51,583 bases of DNA from an uncultured Oscillospiraceae bacterium (GTDB taxonomy: Bacteria; Bacillota; Clostridia; Oscillospirales; Oscillospiraceae). Location: the NCBI GenBank assembly GCA_910587285.1, contig CAJULM010000011.1, forward strand, positions 22,826 through 74,408, written 5' to 3'. The position numbers and the translations under genes were made by a program. Below are positions 30,090 to 38,145 of the stretch, piece after piece. The notes under the pieces are model-generated. The model did no database searches, was not told the origin of the DNA, and was given only the letters and a program-made list of their open reading frames with translations. Each line of letters opens with the position of its first letter. Position 1 is the stretch's first letter.

Positions 30090-31592
30090 ATGAGCGATAC
30101 GTGGCTGGAAGTGACCCTCCCCGTCCCGGCGGAAAGGCTGGACCGGGTGTGCGATATTCTCACCGCCAACGGCATGGCCGGCTTGGTGGTGGAGGAGGAA
30201 GGGGATTTTCTCCGCTTTTTAGAGCAGAACCGACAGTATTGGGACTACGTGGACGAGGGGCTGGCCCAGCGCATGAAGGGGGCCAGCCGGGTGAAGTTCT
30301 ATGTCCCGGACAGCCAGGAGGGGCAGGAGCAGCTCCGGCGGTATCTGGCGGGACTGGAGGAGTACGAGCCCCAGACCGTCTCTCTCCGGGAGGAGGACTG
30401 GGCCACCTCCTGGCAGAAGTATTACCAGCCCATCCCGGTGGGAAAGCGGATGTACATCGTCCCCGACTGGATGCGGGGGCAGCCCGTGCCGGAGGGCCGG
30501 GTGCCGCTGTACCTCAACCCCGGTCTCACCTTCGGCACCGGGGCCCACCCCACCACCCAGCTGTGCCTGGAGCTGCTGGAGGAGGTGCTCCGTCCCGGCG
30601 GCCAGGTGCTGGATTTAGGCTGCGGGTCTGGGATTCTGGCCATTGCTGCGCTGGCACTGGGGGCCTCCCGGGCGGTGGGCGTGGACATTGACCCCAAGGC
30701 CGCCGACGTGGCTTTTGAGAACGCCGCCCTGAACGGCGTGGGGCCGGACCGGCTGGCGGTGTACGCGGGAGACGTGCTGACGGACAAGCGGCTGGCGAAC
30801 AAGCTGGAGCCGGGACAAAACCGGGTGGTGCTGGCCAATATCGTGGCCGACGTCATCATCCCGCTGTCGGCAAAGGCGGGAGAGTTCCTGGCCCCGGACG
30901 GGGTATTTCTCACCTCCGGCATCATCGACGGGCGGCAGGACGAGGTGCAGGCCGCGCTGGAGCGAAACGGCTTTACCGTGACAAAGCACCTGGAGCGGGG
31001 CGGCTGGCACGCCTTCTCGGCGGAGCCTGTAGGCGCGGGCGAGCGGAGATGGATACTGGAAACGGAGCGCCTCTATCTGCGGGAGCTGAATCAGGGGGAT
31101 TTCCAAGGGCTGTGTGAAATCCTCCAGGATGAGGAGACCATGTATGCCTATGAGGGCGCTTTTTGCGATGATGAGGTGCAGGAATGGCTTGACCGGCAGC
31201 TTGCCCGCTATCGGAAGTGGGGGTTCGGCCCATGGGCCGTGATTTTGAAGGAAAACGGCAGGATGATCGGCCAGTGCGGGCTCAGTATGCAGCCGTGGAA
31301 GGAGACCGAGGTGCTGGAAATCGGCTACCTGTTTAACCGGGCGTTCTGGCACAACGGGTATGCGGCGGAGGCGGCGCAGGCCTGCAGGCGGTATGCTTTT
31401 GAGACGCTGGGGGCGGACCAGGTCTGCTCCATCATCCGGGAAGGCAACACTCCGTCCCAAAACGTGGCGCGGAGAAACGGCATGAGGCCAGAGGACAGCT
31501 GGGTCAAACGGTATCGGGGCGTTGATATGCCCCACGATCGGTATGTCATACGTGCGCCCAGGTGCCCGGCGGGGCGGGAAAAAGAGAATTAA
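30090..31592 (+). CDS. prmA: PrmA ribosomal protein L11 methyltransferase fused to a GNAT domain
   Basis: 500 aa. Residues 1-318 are a full PrmA: VTLPVPAERLDRVCDIL, DWATSWQKYYQPIPVGKRM, GLTFGTGAHPTTQLCLELLE, the SAM loop VLDLGCGSGILAIAA and VVLANIVADVIIPL. It trimethylates L11. From about 322 (WILETERLYLREL) it is a full RimJ/RimL-type GNAT with NRAFWHNGYAAEAAQACRRY (motif A). At the junction (31049-31052) removing one G would give ATGA, a stop for PrmA overlapping a start for the GNAT, so the fusion may stem from a single-base insertion or an error. An L11 methyltransferase and a Rim-type acetyltransferase in one protein would both suit ribosomal proteins. Confidence 0.85.
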   Translation: MSDTWLEVTLPVPAERLDRVCDILTANGMAGLVVEEEGDFLRFLEQNRQYWDYVDEGLAQRMKGASRVKFYVPDSQEGQEQLRRYLAGLEEYEPQTVSLREEDWATSWQKYYQPIPVGKRMYIVPDWMRGQPVPEGRVPLYLNPGLTFGTGAHPTTQLCLELLEEVLRPGGQVLDLGCGSGILAIAALALGASRAVGVDIDPKAADVAFENAALNGVGPDRLAVYAGDVLTDKRLANKLEPGQNRVVLANIVADVIIPLSAKAGEFLAPDGVFLTSGIIDGRQDEVQAALERNGFTVTKHLERGGWHAFSAEPVGAGERRWILETERLYLRELNQGDFQGLCEILQDEETMYAYEGAFCDDEVQEWLDRQLARYRKWGFGPWAVILKENGRMIGQCGLSMQPWKETEVLEIGYLFNRAFWHNGYAAEAAQACRRYAFETLGADQVCSIIREGNTPSQNVARRNGMRPEDSWVKRYRGVDMPHDRYVIRAPRCPAGREKEN

Positions 31593-31595
31593 TCC

Positions 31596-31624
31596 TTGTA
31601 TGCAGGGGAAAAAGATGATATGAT
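31596..31624 (+). promoter_or_regulatory. Promoter of ptb
   Basis: TTGTAT (31596-31601), 17 bp, TATGAT (31619-31624), 54 bp before the ATG. Confidence 0.7.
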
Positions 31625-31678
31625 ATCCTCAGAAGAATTTGGGCAGCCGCCCTATTTTGGACTGAGGAGTGGATCATC

Positions 31679-32581
31679 ATGGCCGTGCAGAATTTTGAGC
31701 AGATTGTAGAGAAGGCGAAGCAGACAGGCAAACGCAGCCGGGTGGTGATTGCCGGGGCAGATGCGGAAAACATCCTCCTGGGCGCGTTCCACGCCGCGGC
31801 GGAGGGTTTTGTCCACCCCGTCCTGGTGGGGGAGGAGAGCAGAATCCGGTCCCTGCTGGAGCGGCTGGGCCTGGCCGGGCGGGACTACGAGCTGGTGGGG
31901 ATCAAGCCGGGGGACAACCCCACCCAGCGGGCCATCGACCTGATCAACCAGGGAAAGGGAGACCTGCTGATGCGGGGCAGCACCCAGACGCGGGAGTTTC
32001 TTTTGCCCCTGCTGGACAAGAAAAACGGCCTGCGCACCGACCGGCTCATCACCCACATCGACCTGGTGAGTATGCCTGAGTACCCCAAGCTCATCGCCAT
32101 CGGAGACGTGACCGTCACCGTGCGCCCCACGCTGGCCCAGAAGAAGGACATCATCCGCAACATGACGGACACCTTGCGCTATGTGGAGGACGAGCAGCCC
32201 CATATCGCCCTGCTGGCCCTGGTGGAGCAGCCCAGTTTTCACATGAATGACACCATCGAGGCCCGGGACTTGGTGAAGGAGCACCAGCGCCGGCCCATTG
32301 CCGGCTGCACCCTGTCCGGTCCCATTGCCTACGACCTGATTCTCTCCAAGGAAGCCGCCCGGTTGAAGGGGTACGACAACCCCCTGTGCGGCGATTTCGA
32401 CGGCATCGTGGCCCCCTCCCTGCTGGCGGGCAACCTGATTGTGAAGTGCTGGCAGATGCACGCCCACGCCCGCACCTGCGGCACGATTGTGGGGGCGAAG
32501 ATTCCTGTGGCCATCACCTCCCGCAGCGACAGCGCGGACGTGGCCTATCTGTCTCTGGCCTTCAGCAGCGTGCTGCACTGA
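31679..32581 (+). CDS. ptb: Phosphate butyryltransferase-like phosphotransacylase
   Basis: 300 aa. Phosphotransacylase fold with RSRVVIAGADAENILLGAFH, GDLLMRGSTQTREFLLPLLD, and the C-terminal LAGNLIVKCWQMHAHARTCG followed by VPVAITSRSDSA-like residues. Family members swap CoA and phosphate on short acyl groups; length and pattern fit Ptb better than Pta. Butyrate kinase (buk), its usual neighbour, is absent. It has its own promoter. Confidence 0.85.
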   Translation: MAVQNFEQIVEKAKQTGKRSRVVIAGADAENILLGAFHAAAEGFVHPVLVGEESRIRSLLERLGLAGRDYELVGIKPGDNPTQRAIDLINQGKGDLLMRGSTQTREFLLPLLDKKNGLRTDRLITHIDLVSMPEYPKLIAIGDVTVTVRPTLAQKKDIIRNMTDTLRYVEDEQPHIALLALVEQPSFHMNDTIEARDLVKEHQRRPIAGCTLSGPIAYDLILSKEAARLKGYDNPLCGDFDGIVAPSLLAGNLIVKCWQMHAHARTCGTIVGAKIPVAITSRSDSADVAYLSLAFSSVLH

Positions 32582-32594
32582 GGAAGAAAAACGG

Positions 32595-32620
32595 CGCCTT
32601 CCCCCCGCGGGGGGAAGGCG
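32595..32620 (+). terminator. Strong hairpin after ptb
   Basis: A perfect 12-bp stem CGCCTTCCCCCC with GC loop. No T-run follows directly, so it may be a weak terminator or mRNA 3' end stabiliser. Confidence 0.55.
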
Positions 32621-32665
32621 TTGACGGTCCGGCGCGGTTTTTGTGGATTTTTTCAAGTAAAACGG

Positions 32666-32694
32666 TTGACAAAACCGGCTCATGCCATTAAGAT
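32666..32694 (+). promoter_or_regulatory. Promoter of the Ile T-box/ileS operon
   Basis: Perfect TTGACA (32666-32671), 17 bp, TAAGAT (32689-32694), directly upstream of the T-box leader. Confidence 0.8.
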
Positions 32695-32995
32695 AGGCTA
32701 TTATAGCACAAGGCTTCGATCAGGACGAGTACCCGGCAAACCTCCTCTCAGAGAGCCGCCCGCACGGTGCGAGGGCGGCGGGGCGGCCCGGCGAATATCC
32801 CCTGAGAGCCGCGGACCCAACGCTTTATGCAAGTAGGCTCCGCCGGGAGTGCCCGTTACAGCATATACGAGTGCCGCGAAAGAAGCGCTGAGCCGTTGCG
32901 AACAGGCGAAGCGTGACAATGCGCGGAAGCGGGAGTGGTACCGCAGGGGTTTGCGCCTTTGTCTCCGGTTGGGGACAGGGGCGTTTTTGTTTTGA
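32695..32995 (+). promoter_or_regulatory. T-box riboswitch, isoleucine-specific
   Basis: A leader of about 300 nt. GC-rich stem I runs from about 32712 to 32825; its internal loop reads GCGAATATCCCCTGAG with ATC (32797-32799) as likely specifier for isoleucine. The T-box core GAGTGGTACCGC (32933-32944) has TGGT, complementary to the ACCA end of tRNA-Ile. A terminator hairpin follows (32954-32988: CGCCTTTGTCTCC against GGGGACAGGGGCG, then TTTTT). Uncharged tRNA-Ile would favour the antiterminator and so expression of the two genes downstream. Confidence 0.9.
32884..32922 (+). repeat. Dispersed repeat family A, short copy 5, within the T-box leader
   Basis: GCTGAGCCGT followed by TGCGAACAGGCGAAGCGTGA joins the two ends of repeat A without its middle. 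It lies between stem I and the antiterminator core of the T-box. Confidence 0.65.
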
Positions 32996-33009
32996 AAAGG
33001 AGCGTTGAG

Positions 33010-33342
33010 ATGGGTATTACGATAAACCTTTATTATACGGGAACCAACGGGAGCGCCCGGGAATTTGTCCAGGAGATGGAGGACAGCGGCACGGCGGATT
33101 TGATCCGGGAGGAACCGGGGAACCAGCGGTACGCCTATTTTATCCCCATGGACGACCCCGAAACCGTCCTGCTGATCGACACATGGCGGGACCAGGCGGC
33201 GTTAGACCTCCACCACGCATCCCCCATGATGGGGACGATTGCCCGGCTGCGGGAAAAATATGACCTGCATATGCGGGTGGAGCGGTATACCACCGATGAG
33301 GATGGGATACCCAATTCTGACCGACAGTTTATCAAACAATAA
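33010..33342 (+). CDS. ABM-domain (putative quinol monooxygenase-like) protein
   Basis: 110 aa. A small ferredoxin-like fold typical of antibiotic biosynthesis monooxygenase (ABM/YgiN) proteins: SAREFVQEMEDSGTADLIRE, NQRYAYFIPMDDPETVLLID, then TWRDQAALDLHHASPMMGTI, where the W and HH-S-M pattern is the family mark. AAAAGGAG precedes the ATG at 33010. It is the first gene after the T-box and 32 bp before ileS, so isoleucine starvation should raise it too. Substrate unknown. Confidence 0.85.
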   Translation: MGITINLYYTGTNGSAREFVQEMEDSGTADLIREEPGNQRYAYFIPMDDPETVLLIDTWRDQAALDLHHASPMMGTIARLREKYDLHMRVERYTTDEDGIPNSDRQFIKQ

Positions 33343-33374
33343 ACCAACTATATTTATCACAAAGGAGAATACCC

Positions 33375-36185
33375 ATGGACTACAACAAGACCGTACACCT
33401 GCCCCAGACTGACTTCCCCATGCGGGCGGGCCTGCCCAAGCGGGAGCCCGAGCTTTTAAACCCGGAGTGGGCCAAAATCACCTACCACAAGCTGATGGAC
33501 AAAAACGCGGGCAAGCCCAAGTTCGTCCTCCACGACGGCCCCCCCTACGCCAACGGCAACATTCATATCGGCACCGCCATGAACAAAATCCTTAAGGACA
33601 TCATCGTCAAGTACAAAAACATGACGGGCTTCCAGGCCCCGTATGTCCCCGGCTGGGACACCCACGGCCTGCCCATCGAGACCGCGGTGCTCAAGGACAA
33701 GAGCGTCAAGCGGGAGGAGATGTCCGTGGGCGCCTTCCGGGACAAGTGCCGGGAGTTTGCCACCCAGTACGTGGGCCGGATGACGGAGCAGTTCCAGCGC
33801 CTGGGCGTGCTGGGCGAGTGGGAGAACCCCTATATCACTCTGCTCCCTGAGTTCGAGGCCAAGCAGATTGAGGTCTTCGGCAAGATGGCGGAGAAGGGCC
33901 TCATCTACAAGGGTATGAAGTCCGTCTACTGGTGCCCCCACGACCAAACCGCCTTGGCGGAGGCCGAGATCGACTACCAGGACGACCCCTGCACCACCAT
34001 CTTTGTGAAGTTCCCCGTGAAGGACGACAAGGGGAAGCTGGGCCAGTACTGCGACCTGTCCAAGCTGTTCTTCGTCATCTGGACCACCACCCCCTGGACC
34101 ATCCCGGGCAATACCGCCATCTCCATGAACGCCGGCTTTGACTACGTGCTGCTGGAAGCCCCCAACGGCGAGGTCTATGTCATGGCAAAGGAGCTGGCCG
34201 AGGGTGTGTGCAAGCAGGCGGGCATCGACTTTGACGCGTGCAAGATTCTGGCCACCCTGAAGGGGTCCGACTTCGAGCTCATGGTGGCCCGCCACCCCCT
34301 GCTGGACCAGGACAGCGTGATCCTCAACGGCGACCACGTGACCCTGGAGGCGGGCACCGGCTGCGTCCACACCGCCCCTGGCTTCGGCGGCGAGGACTTT
34401 GACGTGTGCAAGCGGTATGACGACGCGGGGCTGACCCACATCGGCGTGCCTGTGCCGGTGAATGCCAAGGGCGTGATGACCGACGCCCGGTATAACGGCC
34501 AGTTCTACGCCAAGGGCAACGATATGGTGGTGGCCGATCTGGAAGCGGAGGGCTTCCTGCTGGCCAAGGCCCAGATCACCCACTCCTACCCCCACTGCTG
34601 GCGGTGCAAGCACCCCATCATCTACCGGGCTACCGAGCAGTGGTTCTGCTCCGTGGACGCCATCAAGGACCAGGCCGTGAAGTCCTGCGACGCCATCTCC
34701 TGGCACCCAGCCTGGGGCAAGGACCGCATGGTGTCCATGATCACCGAGCGCAACGACTGGTGCATCTCCCGCCAGCGGGTGTGGGGCGTGCCCATCCCGG
34801 TGTTCTACTGCGATGATTGCGGGGAGGCCATCGTCACCCCGGAGACCATCGCCCACGTGGCGGACCTGTTCCGGGAGCACGGCTCCAACGTGTGGTTCGA
34901 CCGGATGGCGGATGAGCTGGTGCCCGCCGGCTTTGCCTGCCCCAAGTGCGGCAAGACCCACTTCTCCAAGGAGAACGACATCATGGACGTGTGGTTCGAC
35001 TCGGGCTCTACCTGGGCCGCCGTGGCCGACCAGCGCTCCAACCTGCAATACCCCGCAGACGTGTATTTAGAGGGGGGCGACCAATACCGGGGCTGGTTCC
35101 AGTCCTCCATGCTCACCTCCATCGCCTGCAACGGCGTGGCCCCCTACAAGCAGATCATCACCCATGGCTGGACGGTGGACGGCGAGGGCAAGGCCATGCA
35201 CAAGTCCCTGGGCAATGCCATGCCCCCCGAGGAGATTATCAAGGACTACGGCGCGGATATGCTGCGCCTGTGGGTGTCCTCCGCGGACTATACCCAGGAT
35301 ATGCGCATTTCCAAGGAGATCATGAAGCAGCTCAGCCAGGCGTACCTGAAAATCCGCAACACCGCTCGGTATATGCTGGGCAACCTGGACGGCTTTAACC
35401 CCGACACCGCCGTGGCGGTGAAGGATATGGAGGCCCTGGACCGGTGGGCGGTGGCCGCCTTCAACGACCTGGTGAGGAATGTCCGGTCGGGGTACGACGC
35501 CTACGAGTTCCACGCCGTCTACCGGGCCATCTACAATTTCTGCGTGGTGGAGATGTCCAACTTCTACCTGGACATCATCAAGGACCGGCTCTACTGCGGG
35601 GACGACGCCACCCGCGCCTCCGCCCAGTCCGCCCTGTACCGCATTGTGGACGGCATGACCCGGATGCTGGCTCCCATTCTGGCCTTCACCAGCCAGGAGA
35701 TCTGGACCGCTATGCCCCACCGGGCCGGGGACGACCCCGAGTGCGTGCTGTTCAACGACATCCCGGACTATGACCCCGCCCTGGCGCTGGGGGAGAAGGA
35801 CGCGGCGCGTTGGGAAAAGGTGATCAAGCTGAGGGACGACGTGAACAAGGCGCTGGAAAACGCCCGCAATGAGGACGTTGTAAAGAAGAACCAGGACGCC
35901 AAGGTGATTCTGGAGGCGGACCCCATGGCCCAGGAGGACTTCTCCGACTTTGCGCCGGAGGAACTGGCCGCGCTGTTCATCACCTCCCAGGTGGAGGTGG
36001 TGCATACTGAATCTTGCGCGTCCTCCCTGGGGGCCATGAGCACGCAGTTTATGGATTTGGACGTGCGGATTGAGGCGGCGGAAGGGAGCAAGTGCCCCCG
36101 ATGCTGGAACCACGACACCCATATCGGCGCCTCCGGCCACCACGCCGAGCTGTGCGACCGCTGCGCGAAGGTTTTGGGGGAGTAA
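33375..36185 (+). CDS. ileS: Isoleucine-tRNA ligase
   Basis: 936 aa. Class I synthetase: HIGH-type motif YANGNIHIGTAMNKIL (about 55-70), editing CP1 domain with WTTTPWTIPGNTAI (the threonine-rich peptide) and GTGCVHTAPGFGGEDF, KMSKS-type motif GKAMHKSLGNAM, anticodon-binding domain, and a C-terminal zinc ribbon (CPRCWNH, then LCDRCAKVLG). It charges tRNA-Ile and edits valine. Regulated by the T-box upstream; AAAGGAG precedes the ATG. Confidence 0.97.
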   Translation: MDYNKTVHLPQTDFPMRAGLPKREPELLNPEWAKITYHKLMDKNAGKPKFVLHDGPPYANGNIHIGTAMNKILKDIIVKYKNMTGFQAPYVPGWDTHGLPIETAVLKDKSVKREEMSVGAFRDKCREFATQYVGRMTEQFQRLGVLGEWENPYITLLPEFEAKQIEVFGKMAEKGLIYKGMKSVYWCPHDQTALAEAEIDYQDDPCTTIFVKFPVKDDKGKLGQYCDLSKLFFVIWTTTPWTIPGNTAISMNAGFDYVLLEAPNGEVYVMAKELAEGVCKQAGIDFDACKILATLKGSDFELMVARHPLLDQDSVILNGDHVTLEAGTGCVHTAPGFGGEDFDVCKRYDDAGLTHIGVPVPVNAKGVMTDARYNGQFYAKGNDMVVADLEAEGFLLAKAQITHSYPHCWRCKHPIIYRATEQWFCSVDAIKDQAVKSCDAISWHPAWGKDRMVSMITERNDWCISRQRVWGVPIPVFYCDDCGEAIVTPETIAHVADLFREHGSNVWFDRMADELVPAGFACPKCGKTHFSKENDIMDVWFDSGSTWAAVADQRSNLQYPADVYLEGGDQYRGWFQSSMLTSIACNGVAPYKQIITHGWTVDGEGKAMHKSLGNAMPPEEIIKDYGADMLRLWVSSADYTQDMRISKEIMKQLSQAYLKIRNTARYMLGNLDGFNPDTAVAVKDMEALDRWAVAAFNDLVRNVRSGYDAYEFHAVYRAIYNFCVVEMSNFYLDIIKDRLYCGDDATRASAQSALYRIVDGMTRMLAPILAFTSQEIWTAMPHRAGDDPECVLFNDIPDYDPALALGEKDAARWEKVIKLRDDVNKALENARNEDVVKKNQDAKVILEADPMAQEDFSDFAPEELAALFITSQVEVVHTESCASSLGAMSTQFMDLDVRIEAAEGSKCPRCWNHDTHIGASGHHAELCDRCAKVLGE

Positions 36186-36239
36186 TCTGACTCAAAGAAG
36201 CTCCCGTTTCTGAGGGTAAGGCTTCATAAAAAAGTGAAA

Positions 36240-36277
36240 GGACAAGGCAGACCGCAATGGTCTGCCTTGTCCCGTTT
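36240..36277 (+). terminator. Terminator after ileS
   Basis: A perfect 14-bp stem (36240-36253 with 36259-36272), GCAAT loop, then CGTTT. Confidence 0.85.
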
Positions 36278-36343
36278 ATAGTGTGTAACCACATGACACG
36301 TTCGGGGAAAGCGCTCTTGAAAAGAGCAGCAAACTGGAAGTTG

Positions 36344-37024
36344 TCAGTGGATTACCTGGTAACGCAATCTGAGATACGAGTGTTCCAGGACGGTACATTC
36401 TTGCAATTTCAGCACACCTAATTGGGATAATTCACGTTCTGATAGCAAAGATTTTCCGTCAATCAGTGTGGATGTCTCCTTGCCGCCAATTAAAATGGGG
36501 GCAACAACAATATCAATATAATCAAACAGCTTTTCCCGAAGAAACAGCCCGTTTAATGTGCCGCCGCTTTGTATGGTGATTCTCTGACAGCCATATTCTG
36601 ACTTGAGCTTTGCAAGTGCGTCACTCAAAGACAACTTGCGTTGACAAATGATATGAAGGTTGTCCTCGTTTACCTGGAATGCCGGATGGTCTGCGTTGGA
36701 TGTGACCAGCACAAATTCTTTTGAGCGGGCGCAAAAATAGCGAACACCTTGTTTGGTCAAATGATGGTTGTCGATTATTACAAAGGAAACAGACGACTTG
36801 TTCGGCATTTCCTTCGAGTTGACGCCCATCTTTTTCTGCACTCGGCCAGAGTTGAGCGACCACAAGTCGGTTGTCTGCTCTATCTCATAATACTGGTGCA
36901 GTCCTTCCTGAACGCCCACAATTTTTGGGAAATCTCTGTCTACGTCTAACTTATCTGTTGCCCCTGTGCTGATTTTTCCATCAACAGACATGAGCATAAA
37001 TAGCGTTGTGATTGGTCTATCCAT
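36344..37024 (-). CDS. RibD C-terminal (DHFR-like) domain protein, atypically low GC
   Basis: 226 aa. A stand-alone RibD_C reductase-type domain: the start FMLMSVDGKISTG, a nucleotide-binding QRITIQSGGTLNGLFLREKL and DYIDIVVAPILIGGKETSTL are the family marks. Relatives reduce pyrimidine or pterin rings with NADPH; no riboflavin genes are nearby. GC content and codon use (many AAT, TTT, ATT) differ sharply from both neighbours, which suggests recent transfer. ATG at 37024 with AGGAGAGA upstream. Confidence 0.85.
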   Translation of the reverse strand: MDRPITTLFMLMSVDGKISTGATDKLDVDRDFPKIVGVQEGLHQYYEIEQTTDLWSLNSGRVQKKMGVNSKEMPNKSSVSFVIIDNHHLTKQGVRYFCARSKEFVLVTSNADHPAFQVNEDNLHIICQRKLSLSDALAKLKSEYGCQRITIQSGGTLNGLFLREKLFDYIDIVVAPILIGGKETSTLIDGKSLLSERELSQLGVLKLQECTVLEHSYLRLRYQVIH

Positions 37025-37063
37025 ATTATCTCTCCTAACTCCGAGCTGTCGATGAGAGCAGTA

Positions 37064-37104
37064 TAAAGAAATACCCGCCGAAAAGCAGCCTCCTCCCGGC
37101 GGGT
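37064..37104 (-). terminator. Terminator after the AraC-type gene
   Basis: Stem ACCCGCCG (37104-37097, minus strand) with CGGCGGGT (37080-37073), a 16-nt loop, and ATTTCTTTAT downstream on the minus strand. Confidence 0.7.
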
Positions 37105-37146
37105 GCTGGCTTCCTTATGGCAGGCTTTCAAGGAGGGGGACCTTTT

Positions 37147-37986
37147 TTACTGCTTTGCCTTGACCACGGGAATCCAGACCTCAAACTTGGAGCACTCCGG
37201 GTCCAGGTAGACCTCCACATCCGGGCCGTCGGCATACTCGCAGCCGGAGGTGGGCAGCCACTCAGTGACCACCCGGCGCTGAAGCTTCTGGATAGCGGCG
37301 GCGCCGTCTCCTGTCCCGGGAAATACGGCCCAGGTAAAGGCGGGAACGGTAAACTCCTCCAGGCCGCCCTCCGCCGGGGCGGAGGAGGCCACGGCAATAT
37401 AGTACCGGGAACCATCCTTCCCGCCGCACACCCCCAGCAGGCCCTTGGGCTCCCCGTCCATCAGGGCGGCCAGCCGCGGGATCGTGCCGTCCGCCGCCGC
37501 GCGCGCCCACAGTTCGGGCACGCACTTAAAGTTCTCATCCAGATCCTGGCTCAAGGGCGCGGATATTCCAACAATGCGGAATGCGTCCTTTTTTTCCATG
37601 CGGTAGTCCATTTCTTCCACTCCTTGTATTGTGATGGCGAAGCGCAGGGGCGGGCAGCTTTTCAGGCTCACTCCCGGCTTTTTGGCCTCGGAGGGCGGCA
37701 GGCCGTGAACCGTCTGAAAGGCCCGGTTAAACGCGGTGGGCGAGCTGTAACCGTATTTGACCGCCACATCCAAAATTTTTGCCCCGCCCTGCAATTCCAC
37801 TGCCGCCCGGGACATCCGGCGGCGGCGCACATACTCCGACAGGGGCATCCCCGCCAGCAGAGTGAACATCCGCTGAAAATGGTAGGGGGAACAGTGGGCA
37901 ATCCCCGCCGCTGTCTGCCAGTCGGGCTCCTCCAAATGCCCCTCGATATAGTCCATGGCCCGATTGAGCCGGTCAATCCACTCCAT
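37147..37986 (-). CDS. AraC-family regulator with GyrI-like effector domain
   Basis: 279 aa. Two AraC helix-turn-helices lie at residues 1-110 (AMDYIEGHLEEPDWQTAAGI, SPYHFQRMFTLLAGMPLSEY, ILDVAVKYGYSSPTAFNRAF), and a GyrI-like ligand-binding domain at about 125-279 (FRIVGISAPLSQD, FTWAVFPGTGDG, VEVYLDPECSKFEVWIPV). This is the Rob/BltR-like layout that senses small molecules. AAAGGAG lies 8 nt before the ATG at 37986; the longer frame upstream crosses the convergent terminator. Its target genes are not evident nearby. Confidence 0.9.
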   Translation of the reverse strand: MEWIDRLNRAMDYIEGHLEEPDWQTAAGIAHCSPYHFQRMFTLLAGMPLSEYVRRRRMSRAAVELQGGAKILDVAVKYGYSSPTAFNRAFQTVHGLPPSEAKKPGVSLKSCPPLRFAITIQGVEEMDYRMEKKDAFRIVGISAPLSQDLDENFKCVPELWARAAADGTIPRLAALMDGEPKGLLGVCGGKDGSRYYIAVASSAPAEGGLEEFTVPAFTWAVFPGTGDGAAAIQKLQRRVVTEWLPTSGCEYADGPDVEVYLDPECSKFEVWIPVVKAKQ

Positions 37987-38068
37987 ACGCCTGGCTCCTT
38001 TCACTTTGCTGCGCAGCTTGATAAGAGTATACCGCATTTTTCCTCGCTTGTCCTCTCTTTTCCCGAAC

Positions 38069-38122
38069 AAAAATAGCGAGTTCCCCAGCCTGTGAGCGGG
38101 CTGGGGAACTCGTTGTGTTTGT
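38069..38122 (-). terminator. Bidirectional terminator after the serpin gene
   Basis: A perfect 14-bp stem CGAGTTCCCCAGCC (38077-38090 with 38099-38112), with TATTTTTG on its minus-strand side, 24 bp past the serpin stop. Confidence 0.88.
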
Positions 38123-38145
38123 TCAGCGGGCAAGCCCGGCGGGGC

